Source: Sediminibacterium ginsengisoli | Lineage (GTDB): Bacteria > Bacteroidota > Bacteroidia > Chitinophagales > Chitinophagaceae | Direction: 5' to 3' | Length of the DNA: 8,903 nt | Assembly: GCA_943326215.1 (NCBI GenBank) | Contig: CALPSK010000020.1 | Span: 1 to 8,903 of the forward strand | Part shown: one piece after another, positions 1-6,073 of the stretch | Numbering within the stretch: the stretch's first letter is position 1 | Layout: every line of letters begins with the position of its first letter | Program-made: the position numbers and the translations under genes | Notes under the pieces: generated by a model | Told to the model about the DNA's origin: nothing | The model's database searches: none | Seen by the model: only the letters and a program-made list of their open reading frames with translations

Positions 1-687
1 AAAATGGGCATTGTCTTTTTATCTGGGTTTTTAGGAAATTTTATTCCATCCTACCTTTTTTGTATTGCAGAAACCAATATTGATAGTTCCTTAGCAGGTA
101 TTTTAAATTCATTAACCCCTTTGTTTACCATACTTGTAGGTTTATCATTTTTTAAAACAACTATCACTAAGCAGAAAATGCTCGGGGTGATTATTGGCTT
201 TATAGGCCTTTGTTTACTTTTTGCAGCAGGTAAAAATATTAGTTTTCAAAACCTAAGCTTCGCCTCTTTAGTTTTAGTAGCTACTATCTTTTATGGTTTG
301 AATGTAAATCTGGTAGGCAATTTTTTAAAAAATATTCGCTCCATTGATATTGTATCGGTGGCCTTTGCTTTTTTAATTATTCCTAGTGCCTTCATTCTTT
401 ATATGACTGGATATTTTAGCATGTCCTTTAATAATCCAGGTTTCCAACAGGCTACCATGGCAAGTATTACACTTGGAGTAGTAGGTACTGCTATTGCCTC
501 CATTTTATTTTATATGCTTCTTAAAAGGTCCACTATCATTTTTGCCTCTATGGTAACTTATGGCATTCCTGTTATAGCAGTGGCCTGGGGCCTGTATTAT
601 GGCGAGTCTATTTCTATCTTGCAAATAGGTAGCCTATTAATAATATTAGCAGGGGTGTATATAGTAAATAAGCCCCAACAGGCTTAG
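1..687 (+). CDS. EamA/DMT-family transporter, 5' end outside window
   Basis: Inner-membrane permease of the drug/metabolite transporter superfamily (EamA type); the substrate cannot be told from sequence. The reading frame is open to the left edge, so the ATG at position 4 is probably internal. About 228 residues are visible, with eight hydrophobic helices separated by short loops. A full ten-helix protein has about 290-300 residues, so helices 1-2 are probably missing. Family-like features are the segment 'SLAGILNSLTPLFTILVG' ending the first EamA repeat, followed by a basic loop and 'GVIIGFIGLCLL', and a matching second-repeat pattern (about residues 165-225) ending 'GSLLIILAGVYIVN'. The gene converges on frr. 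A GC-containing hairpin overlaps its stop codon. Confident for the superfamily, not for the function. Confidence 0.88.
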   Translation, partial: KMGIVFLSGFLGNFIPSYLFCIAETNIDSSLAGILNSLTPLFTILVGLSFFKTTITKQKMLGVIIGFIGLCLLFAAGKNISFQNLSFASLVLVATIFYGLNVNLVGNFLKNIRSIDIVSVAFAFLIIPSAFILYMTGYFSMSFNNPGFQQATMASITLGVVGTAIASILFYMLLKRSTIIFASMVTYGIPVIAVAWGLYYGESISILQIGSLLIILAGVYIVNKPQQA

Positions 688-701
688 TGTTAGGGCTTAT
701 T
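667..701 (+). terminator. Hairpin overlapping the EamA stop codon, possible terminator
   Basis: AATAAGCCC (667-675) pairs with GGGCTTATT (693-701). After a C/A mismatch, AACA (677-680) pairs with TGTT (688-691), leaving a 7-base loop that contains the stop codon. The following bases are only moderately T-rich; the nearest T7 run is at 723-729. It could end the EamA transcript. The rest of the gap to frr is AT-rich, with a weak 7-bp A/T hairpin (714-732) and no clear frr terminator. Confidence 0.42.
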
Positions 702-759
702 AACTTTTATTAACTTAAAATATTTTTTTAAGCTTAAATTAAATAGGATTGACAGTCTT

Positions 760-1323
760 TTAAACAGTCATTATTTCTTTTTCCTTTGATTCTAAATGCT
801 TTTCTACTAGGGCAATATGCTTATCGGTAATAACTTGAATTTCATCTTCAGCACCTTTACAAATGTCTTCACTCAAGCCCTCTTTTTGTAATTTCTTTAC
901 TTGCTCAATATGATCACGTCTAATATTGCGAATCGATACCTTACTTAGTTCTCCTTCAGCACTTGCTTTTTTAAATAATTCTTTTCTTCTTTCTTCTGTT
1001 AAGGGAGGCGTAAATAATCTTATTTGTATACCATCGTTTTGTGGTGTAATACCAATATTTGCAGCCATAATGGATCTTTCAATTAAGGGTAGCATATTTT
1101 TTTCCCAGGGTTGAATACTCAGGGTTCTACTATCTAATATTTGCACATTACCCACTTGGCTAATGGGTGTAGGTGTACCATAATAATCTACATTGATCCC
1201 CTCTAAAATAGAGGGAGAAGCCTTGCCAGCTCTAATTTTAGAAATTTCAATTTCTAAATGATTAATAGCCTTTTTCATCCCTGCTTCGGCACTAGTAGTT
1301 ACTTTCTTTAATTCTTCTGACAT
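760..1323 (-). CDS. frr: Ribosome recycling factor
   Basis: Ribosome recycling factor acts with EF-G in the cytoplasm to split the post-termination ribosome into subunits after peptide release. The protein has 187 residues against about 185 for the family, so it is complete. Visible signatures are 'KIRAGKASPSILEGINVDYYG' split across residues 29-49, 'PQNDGIQIRLFTPPLTEERR' in the hinge region (about 94-113), and 'VSIRNIRRD' (129-137), which contains the conserved Arg132 of domain I. The C-terminus ends EKEIMTV. The ATG start has no Shine-Dalgarno sequence, as usual in Bacteroidota, and a -7 box lies about 18 bp upstream. In many bacteria frr follows pyrH; here it stands alone, divergent from the transketolase gene and convergent with the EamA gene. 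Confidence 0.97.
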   Translation of the reverse strand: MSEELKKVTTSAEAGMKKAINHLEIEISKIRAGKASPSILEGINVDYYGTPTPISQVGNVQILDSRTLSIQPWEKNMLPLIERSIMAANIGITPQNDGIQIRLFTPPLTEERRKELFKKASAEGELSKVSIRNIRRDHIEQVKKLQKEGLSEDICKGAEDEIQVITDKHIALVEKHLESKEKEIMTV

Positions 1324-1341
1324 ACATATTCATTGAGGCTA

Positions 1342-1349
1342 CAAAGCTA
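1342..1349 (-). promoter_or_regulatory. Putative -7 box for frr (TAGCTTTG)
   Basis: On the minus strand this reads TAGCTTTG, an exact match to the Bacteroidota sigma-ABfr -7 consensus TAnnTTTG. It ends about 18 bp before the frr ATG, which implies a leader of roughly 10-15 bases. I found no convincing -33 TTTG element at the expected 19-21 bp spacing, so this rests on one short motif in the right place. Confidence 0.42.
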
Positions 1350-1426
1350 ATAAATCCTAGCTATTGTTGATAAGTCTTTTTTTGGGCTTTTTCCTAGATT
1401 TTCAGTGCAAATTAGCCTACGAATTC

Positions 1427-1434
1427 TATCTTTG
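1427..1434 (+). promoter_or_regulatory. Putative -7 box for the transketolase gene (TATCTTTG)
   Basis: TATCTTTG matches TAnnTTTG exactly and ends 17 bp before the ATG at 1452. Transcription would start about 10 bases or less before the start codon. A T-rich stretch at 1399-1403 is a poor candidate for the -33 element. With the minus-strand box at 1342-1349 it makes the 128-bp frr/transketolase gap a likely divergent promoter region. Confidence 0.42.
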
Positions 1435-1451
1435 CCCTCAACCCTATAGCT

Positions 1452-2297
1452 ATGAATAAATCAACTGCAGAATTAACAAAGATTGCCTCTCAAATTAGAA
1501 GAGATATTGTAAGAATGGTACACGCGCAACAAAGCGGACACCCAGGTGGTTCTTTAGGTTGTGCCGATTTCTTAACAGCCCTTTATTTTAAAGTCATGAA
1601 AATTGATACCAACTTTTCAATGGACGGTATCAATGAAGATCTTTTCTTTTTATCCAATGGTCATATCTCTCCTGTTTTTTATTCAGTATTAGCAAGGTCT
1701 GGTTATTTTGATATAAAAGAATTAGCCAGTTTTAGAAAAATTAATTCAAGACTACAAGGTCATCCAACTACACACGAAAAACTACCAGGCATAAGAATTG
1801 CCAGTGGTTCTTTAGGACAAGGATTAAGCGTCGCCATTGGTGCAGCCTTAACTAAAAAATACAATAAAGACAATCGTACTATTTATAGCCTTCATGGCGA
1901 TGGTGAATTACAAGAAGGCCAAATTTGGGAAGCAGTGATGTTTGCCGCACACAACAAAGTAGATAATTTAATAGCTACAGTAGATGTGAATGGTCAACAA
2001 ATTGACGGCCCTTTAAGTAAAGTATTATCACTAGATAGTTTAGAAGATAAATTCAAAGCCTTTCATTGGACCGTTTTACATATGGATGGTCATGATATGG
2101 AAAACATAGTAGCTACCCTGGATAAAGCTAAATCCCTAACAGGACAAGGCAAGCCAATTTGTATTTTGATGAAAACTGAAATGGGTAAAGGTGTTGACTT
2201 TATGGAAGGTAGCCATGAGTGGCATGGTATTGCACCTAACGATGAGCAACTTACTAAAGCATTAGGGCAACTAGAAGAAACTTTGGGCGATTATTAA
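1452..2297 (+). CDS. Transketolase, N-terminal (TPP-binding) subunit
   Basis: N-terminal half of a split transketolase, which moves two-carbon units between sugar phosphates in the non-oxidative pentose phosphate pathway using thiamine diphosphate. The 281 residues match the length of N-subunits in split systems. Visible sites: GHPGGSLG with His30, SNGH with His71, GHP with His103, the thiamine diphosphate motif GDGELQEGQIWEA (149-161), VDVNGQQIDG (177-186) completing the metal site with Asn180, and EWHG with His258. These His residues correspond to the active-site histidines of full-length enzymes. The pyrimidine-binding and C-terminal domains are absent, so a second subunit is needed. In other split systems that gene usually follows at once; here the stop is followed by hairpins and a convergent gene. 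ATG start, no Shine-Dalgarno sequence, -7 box 17 bp upstream. Confidence 0.95.
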   Translation: MNKSTAELTKIASQIRRDIVRMVHAQQSGHPGGSLGCADFLTALYFKVMKIDTNFSMDGINEDLFFLSNGHISPVFYSVLARSGYFDIKELASFRKINSRLQGHPTTHEKLPGIRIASGSLGQGLSVAIGAALTKKYNKDNRTIYSLHGDGELQEGQIWEAVMFAAHNKVDNLIATVDVNGQQIDGPLSKVLSLDSLEDKFKAFHWTVLHMDGHDMENIVATLDKAKSLTGQGKPICILMKTEMGKGVDFMEGSHEWHGIAPNDEQLTKALGQLEETLGDY

Positions 2298-2413
2298 TTT
2301 ATTCTAAGATTTTATAAAATATAAATCTTAGAATAAATCTCTCTTTTTGATTTTCTCTACTACAGAAATTTTATAGAATATAAATTTCTGTAATTAATCT
2401 CTTTTTGATTTTA
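2298..2413 (+). repeat. Two tandem hairpin units with compensatory stem changes
   Basis: Unit 1: a 15-bp stem (2298-2312 with 2323-2337) around the 10-base loop TATAAAATAT. Unit 2: an 11-bp stem (2361-2371 with 2382-2392) around TATAGAATAT. Each is followed by a nearly identical tail, TCTCTTTTTGATTTT (unit 1 has two extra bases). Counting outward from the loop, the stems differ at base pairs 5, 7, 8 and 10, and each difference is matched on the opposite arm. The tails lie 3' on the plus strand, so the units read in the same direction as the transketolase gene. They could be weak terminators, a structured 3' UTR, or copies of a small palindromic repeat family. Confidence 0.8.
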
Positions 2414-2428
2414 TTTAGTTTCTACCAT

Positions 2429-2466
2429 CAAGATAAATTAAGCATAATTTATCTTGTCATTTTTTT
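2429..2466 (+). terminator. Intrinsic terminator of the transketolase gene
   Basis: A perfect 12-bp stem, CAAGATAAATTA (2429-2440) with TAATTTATCTTG (2445-2456), and the 4-base loop AGCA. It is followed after three bases by T7 (2460-2466), which fits a rho-independent terminator on the plus strand. It ends 2 bp before the stop codon of the convergent permease gene. Read on the minus strand the hairpin is followed by no T-run, so it looks one-directional. The stem is AT-rich, which lowers certainty. Confidence 0.6.
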
Positions 2467-2468
2467 CA

Positions 2469-3683
2469 CTAACTTATTTTTTCGAAAAGACGCGCTGAGG
2501 CCTTGCGCGCTGGAATCCATCCTGCTGCAACCGCAATGACAACCACTAAAAGTATAATGGCTATATAATCTTCAACCATAGGTTTTACAGGATAATAATC
2601 AATTACAAAAGAATTACCTCCCAGTTTTATAAAATGAAATTTGTTTTGCGCCCAGCAAAATAAGCTAGCCAAACCCCCACCAATAAAGGCGCCCATAAAG
2701 GCCATAATGCCCGATAGCATTAAAAATATTTTCTGAATATCCCAAGGCCTAGCCCCCATGGCATGCAGCACATGAATGTCTTTTTGCTTTTCTAAAACAA
2801 GCATGGTTAAAGCCCCTACCAAATTAAAAGAAGCCACTATCATAATTAAGGCAAGTATGGCAAAGATGATCCACTTTTCCATTTGCATAATTTTATAGAG
2901 ATCGACATTTTGTTGGTACTTATCTTTTACTTGAAAATTTTGTCCTAATTGTTTATTAACGGCGTTCATGACTTCTGGTAACTTATCGGGCATGACCGAA
3001 ATTTCAATAGCAGAATATTGATTCGAATCTAAATCAAATAAATACTGTGCAAAAGCATAATTGGTAAAAACATACTGGTCGTCAAATTCTTGTTGCACGG
3101 AAAAAGCACCGCCTTGCACTGCAGTTAAATTATTTAATTGATTAATATTCGTAAAACCTTTACCCGACCTATTGACAGCAAATAATTGTAAAGTGTCACC
3201 AATAAAAGAACGAAATAATCCCAGCTTCTGTTCTACGCCAATGCCTAATAATAAAATGGGATTTTCTATATTGCCCATTACATATTGGCCTCGCTTCATG
3301 TACTTAGCGACATTATTTATTTTACTGTAATTTTTGTCTACTCCTTTTACGAGCACCACCGATTGCAAATCGCCTTTTACAAGTAGGGCTCTACTTTCTA
3401 CCACCTTACTTACGGCCTTTACCCCTTCTATGTTTTTTATTTTTTCAAAAGGCGCATCTTGCATGCTAAAAAATTTACCCTGCACAGGTGTCACGCGTAC
3501 ATCGGCATAAAAGTCGGCATACAAACCTTTGACTACTTCTGTAAATCCATTGGAAACACTTAGTACAATAATAAGAGCAGCGGTACCTACTGCAATGGCT
3601 ATAACACTTACCCAAGCAATCATTTGAATTGCTTGAAAATTATATTTTCCTCTAAAATAACGCCATGCAAATAAAAAATGCAC
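2469..3683 (-). CDS. FtsX/LolC/E-type ABC transporter permease
   Basis: Membrane subunit of a MacB/LolC/E-type transporter, a class that uses ATP hydrolysis inside the cell to drive work outside the membrane, such as lipoprotein release. It has 404 residues: a short cytoplasmic start, helix 1 at about 21-43, a large periplasmic MacB-type core domain (about 44-268), then helices at about 271-297, 320-345 and 371-390. After helix 2 comes 'EKQKDIHVLHAMGA' (298-311), the cytoplasmic coupling segment typical of LolC/E; the end 'PARKASARLFEKIS' also fits. The start is GTG at 3683, immediately after the rbfA stop codon, which suggests translational coupling. No ATPase of the LolD type is nearby, so the partner must lie elsewhere. 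A role in lipoprotein sorting is inferred from family only. Confidence 0.86.
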   Translation of the reverse strand: MHFLFAWRYFRGKYNFQAIQMIAWVSVIAIAVGTAALIIVLSVSNGFTEVVKGLYADFYADVRVTPVQGKFFSMQDAPFEKIKNIEGVKAVSKVVESRALLVKGDLQSVVLVKGVDKNYSKINNVAKYMKRGQYVMGNIENPILLLGIGVEQKLGLFRSFIGDTLQLFAVNRSGKGFTNINQLNNLTAVQGGAFSVQQEFDDQYVFTNYAFAQYLFDLDSNQYSAIEISVMPDKLPEVMNAVNKQLGQNFQVKDKYQQNVDLYKIMQMEKWIIFAILALIMIVASFNLVGALTMLVLEKQKDIHVLHAMGARPWDIQKIFLMLSGIMAFMGAFIGGGLASLFCWAQNKFHFIKLGGNSFVIDYYPVKPMVEDYIAIILLVVVIAVAAGWIPARKASARLFEKIS

Positions 3684-4028
3684 TTATAAATTTTTTAGAA
3701 TCTCATCCATTTTAAAAACATAATCCAAAGTATCATCCAAGTAAAATTGCAATACAGGAATGCGTCTTAATTGATGCTTCATGGTATCAGAAAGATGCTT
3801 CTTGATTTCCCATGCCTGTGATTGAATTTTCTTAAAAGAGGCTTCTGTATCCTTTACCTGAAATAAACTCAAATAAATTCTAGCCTCTAATAAATCAGGG
3901 GTCACTTTTACCGAAGAGATGGAAATCATCCCTCCTTGTAAATTAGTAAGTCCTAATTTTAAAAAGATATCGTTAAGGGCGCTCTGAATAGCCCCGGCCA
4001 CCTGTTTTTGTCTTTTTCCTTCTTCCAT
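3684..4028 (-). CDS. rbfA: 30S ribosome-binding factor A
   Basis: RbfA is a small KH-fold protein that binds the immature 30S subunit and helps late maturation of 16S rRNA; it matters most in the cold. From the ATG at 4028 it has 114 residues, normal for the family. Signatures are EGKRQKQVA at the N-terminus, 'VKVTPDLLEARIYLSLF' in the centre, and 'LRRIPVLQFYLDDTLDYVFK' near the C-terminus, matching the family's P-x-L-x-F-x-x-D pattern. A TTG two codons upstream (4034) is also in frame, but the ATG gives the usual start. The minus strand has TAATTTTA (4051-4058), one base from the TAnnTTTG box, as a possible promoter. It forms an operon with the permease downstream: its TAA directly abuts that gene's GTG. 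Confidence 0.95.
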   Translation of the reverse strand: MEEGKRQKQVAGAIQSALNDIFLKLGLTNLQGGMISISSVKVTPDLLEARIYLSLFQVKDTEASFKKIQSQAWEIKKHLSDTMKHQLRRIPVLQFYLDDTLDYVFKMDEILKNL

Positions 4029-4039
4029 AATCAAAATCG

Positions 4040-4067
4040 TTGATTCGCTGTAAAATTAGTTACTTTG
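4040..4067 (+). promoter_or_regulatory. Putative promoter of the ABC exporter gene
   Basis: TTG at 4040-4042 and TTACTTTG at 4060-4067 (one mismatch to TAnnTTTG) are separated by 17 bp, slightly short for a Bacteroidota promoter. Transcription would start near 4074, so the in-frame TTG at 4065 would fall inside the -7 box and could not serve as start codon; this favours the ATG at 4095. A small inverted repeat, AATCAA/TTGATT (4029-4045), overlaps the upstream part and the rbfA start region. Confidence 0.4.
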
Positions 4068-4094
4068 CAGATTATTTCGTGGAATAGTTTTAAT

Positions 4095-5915
4095 ATGAAG
4101 AAATTTTTTCGCATCATTAGTTATATTAAGGAATACAAGGCACAAATGACCTGGTATGGCCTTTTTATTACGCTTTCAATTGTATTTAGCCTTTTCTCCC
4201 TTGGGATGCTTACCCCCTTTTTAGACCTCATTTTTAACGATAGCAAAAGTTCATTGAGTAGCTTGCCTGTTAACGCCATGAATTCCAATGGAATTAAAGA
4301 TATAATTTATGGCTTTTTACAAAATATAATTGCTAAATCTGGCAAATCATATGCATTAGGTTGGATTTGCTTATTTATCATTGTATCCATTTTCTTTAAA
4401 AATTTATTTCTTTATTTGTCTTATTATTTTTTAGCGCCTATTAGAAATGAGGTAACTAGGAAATACTCAAAATTACTATATAATAAAATATTAGCGCTTC
4501 CCATTGGCTACTTTACCGAACAAAGAAAAGGCGATATATTAAGTAGATCTTCCAATGATATAGCAGAATTAGAATATTCTGTAGTAGGTGCTTTAGAAGG
4601 GTTAATAAAAGAACCCCTTAACATCATAGGTATTTTAATCTTTTTATTTTTTATAAGTTTTAAATTGACTTTGTTTGTTTTTGTTTTACTTCCAATTGCA
4701 GGCTTTGTAGTAGGACGTATTGGTCGAAGTTTGAAAAAACAAACAAATAAAGCGCAAGTCAAATGGGGTGAGATATTGAGTCAAATGGAAGAAACCTTAA
4801 CTGGATTAAGAATCATCAAAGGCTTTAATGCAGAACAAAAAGTTAAGAAGCAATTTTACGGACTCATTGATGATATATTTGGGATCAAAAATAGAATTTC
4901 TTACCGTCGTGATTTAGCATCCCCTATTTCTGAATTTTTAGGTGTAACCATTTTGTCTGGTGTATTATGGTTTGGCGGTAATTTGGTATTAAGCGGAGAT
5001 ATATTATCGCCTGGCTCCTTCATTACTTACGTCGCATTATTTTCTCAGATTATAAACCCCGCAAAAGCTTTGTCCCAAGCAGTTTATAATGTTAATAGGG
5101 GAACTGCTACCCTGGATCGTTTGAATGAAATTTTGGAAGCACCTGTTACAGTGAATGAAATTACAAACCCCCTACAATTATCAGAATTTAAGGATAATAT
5201 TTGTTTTGAAAATGTTGGATTCTCCTATCAAGGCGATTCCATATTACACCAAATTAATTTAACTGTAAAAAAAGGAAAGCTAGTGGCATTAGTGGGTTCC
5301 TCGGGCGCAGGTAAAAGTACCTTAGCCGATTTAATTCCGCGCTTCCACGATGTAAGCTCGGGCAATTTATATATTGATGGAAAAAATATTAAAGAGTATA
5401 GCTTACATAGCTTAAGAAATCAAATAAGCATTGTAACGCAAGAACCTATTTTATTTAATGATACGATTGCTGCTAATATTGCCTTAGGTAAGCCAGGTGC
5501 CACGGAGGCTGAAATCATTGAAGCTGCCAAAATTGCCAATGCTTATGATTTTATTATTAAAAAAGATGGCGGCTTTCAAAGTATCATTGGAGATAGAGGT
5601 AGCAAACTAAGTGGTGGTGAGCGTCAGCGCTTAACCATTGCCCGTGCGGTTTTAAAGAACCCTCCTATTTTAATTTTAGATGAAGCTACATCTGCACTGG
5701 ATACTGAAAGCGAAAAGCTAGTGCAAGAAGCCATTAATAATATGATGCAAAATAGAACCTCTATTGTCATTGCACATCGTTTATCTACTATTCGACACGC
5801 AGATGAAATTATAGTTTTACAAAAAGGAGATATTGTTGAAAGGGGTAATCATGATGCGCTTCTTGCGCAAAACGGATATTACCGAAAGCTTATTGAAATG
5901 CAAGAAGTGAAATAA
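4095..5915 (+). CDS. MsbA-type ABC exporter (fused membrane and ATPase domains)
   Basis: Half-size type IV ABC exporter that works as a homodimer in the inner membrane. The family includes the lipid A flippase MsbA and lipid or drug exporters; the substrate here is unknown. The ATG gives 606 residues. Six membrane helices lie at about 18-47, 86-113, 168-189, 190-210, 275-300 and 305-326. The ATPase domain carries an A-loop Tyr378, Walker A GSSGAGKST (401-409), Q-loop Gln449 in VTQEPILFN, signature LSGGERQR (505-512), Walker B ILILDE (525-530, catalytic Glu530), D-loop SALD (533-536) and H-loop His561, so it should be active. The loop between helices 1 and 2 is long (about 40 residues) and Ser/Asn-rich. 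A longer frame from TTG at 4065 is possible but would overlap the likely promoter. The gene is a single unit, divergent from rbfA, ending before a strong terminator. Confidence 0.93.
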   Translation: MKKFFRIISYIKEYKAQMTWYGLFITLSIVFSLFSLGMLTPFLDLIFNDSKSSLSSLPVNAMNSNGIKDIIYGFLQNIIAKSGKSYALGWICLFIIVSIFFKNLFLYLSYYFLAPIRNEVTRKYSKLLYNKILALPIGYFTEQRKGDILSRSSNDIAELEYSVVGALEGLIKEPLNIIGILIFLFFISFKLTLFVFVLLPIAGFVVGRIGRSLKKQTNKAQVKWGEILSQMEETLTGLRIIKGFNAEQKVKKQFYGLIDDIFGIKNRISYRRDLASPISEFLGVTILSGVLWFGGNLVLSGDILSPGSFITYVALFSQIINPAKALSQAVYNVNRGTATLDRLNEILEAPVTVNEITNPLQLSEFKDNICFENVGFSYQGDSILHQINLTVKKGKLVALVGSSGAGKSTLADLIPRFHDVSSGNLYIDGKNIKEYSLHSLRNQISIVTQEPILFNDTIAANIALGKPGATEAEIIEAAKIANAYDFIIKKDGGFQSIIGDRGSKLSGGERQRLTIARAVLKNPPILILDEATSALDTESEKLVQEAINNMMQNRTSIVIAHRLSTIRHADEIIVLQKGDIVERGNHDALLAQNGYYRKLIEMQEVK

Positions 5916-5957
5916 GAAGAAATAAAAAAAGTAAAAAGGTTTTAAATAATATTTATA

Positions 5958-5988
5958 AAAAACCCCGATAAAATTTATCGGGGTTTTT
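5958..5988. terminator. Bidirectional intrinsic terminator
   Basis: A near-perfect hairpin pairs AAAAACCCCGATAAA (5958-5972) with TTTATCGGGGTTTTT (5974-5988). In practice the GC-rich CCCCGAT/ATCGGGG core forms the stem and a few A/T bases form the loop. T5 follows on the plus strand and the A-run at 5957-5962 gives a U-run on the minus strand. It lies between the convergent exporter and TraR/DksA-like genes and should end both transcripts. Confidence 0.9.
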
Positions 5989-6029
5989 ATATAGAACAAT
6001 TGAATGTTGCCTTTTATGTATAGCTGCTT

Positions 6030-6073
6030 TTGATCTTCTTATTGATCTTTTATTGGTCCTCTATTGATCGCTG
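6030..6073. repeat. Four tandem 11-12 bp repeats over a stop codon
   Basis: Four imperfect copies of TTGATCTTYTA start at 6030, 6042, 6053 and 6064, the last one partial. Read on the minus strand they begin with GATCAATAG, GACCAATAA, GATCAATAA and GATCAAAAG. The first encodes the final Asp-Gln-stop of the TraR/DksA-like gene, and the next two would encode Asp-Gln-stop in their own frames. This looks like tandem duplication of the gene's 3' end. Confidence 0.7.

Noticed and set aside
727..738. Perfect palindrome TTTAAGCTTAAA in the EamA/frr gap
   Set aside because: Short, almost all A/T, with no T-run or context to support a terminator or operator; expected by chance in AT-rich DNA.
1452..2297. 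Truncated full-length transketolase (pseudogene)
   Set aside because: Length and ending fit the N-terminal subunit of split enzymes, all expected active-site residues of this half are present, and the following gap holds no decayed C-terminal sequence.
2298..2456. CRISPR array or phage attachment site in the transketolase/permease gap
   Set aside because: There are only two related units plus one different hairpin, with no uniform spacers, no cas genes and no integrase or tRNA. Terminator-like or palindromic repeats explain it better.
4029..4034. Two-codon extension of rbfA from TTG at 4034
   Set aside because: The ATG at 4028 gives the typical MEEGKRQ start; the extension adds only two residues and a weaker start codon.
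4065..4094. N-terminal extension of the ABC exporter from a TTG start
   Set aside because: The TTG lies within a likely -7 box, the ten extra residues are not typical of the family, and the ATG at 4095 gives the usual MKKFFRI start.
2469..5915. Permease and MsbA-type exporter as parts of one transporter
   Set aside because: They are on opposite strands with rbfA between them, and the exporter already has its own membrane domain. The permease would need a LolD/MacB-type ATPase instead.
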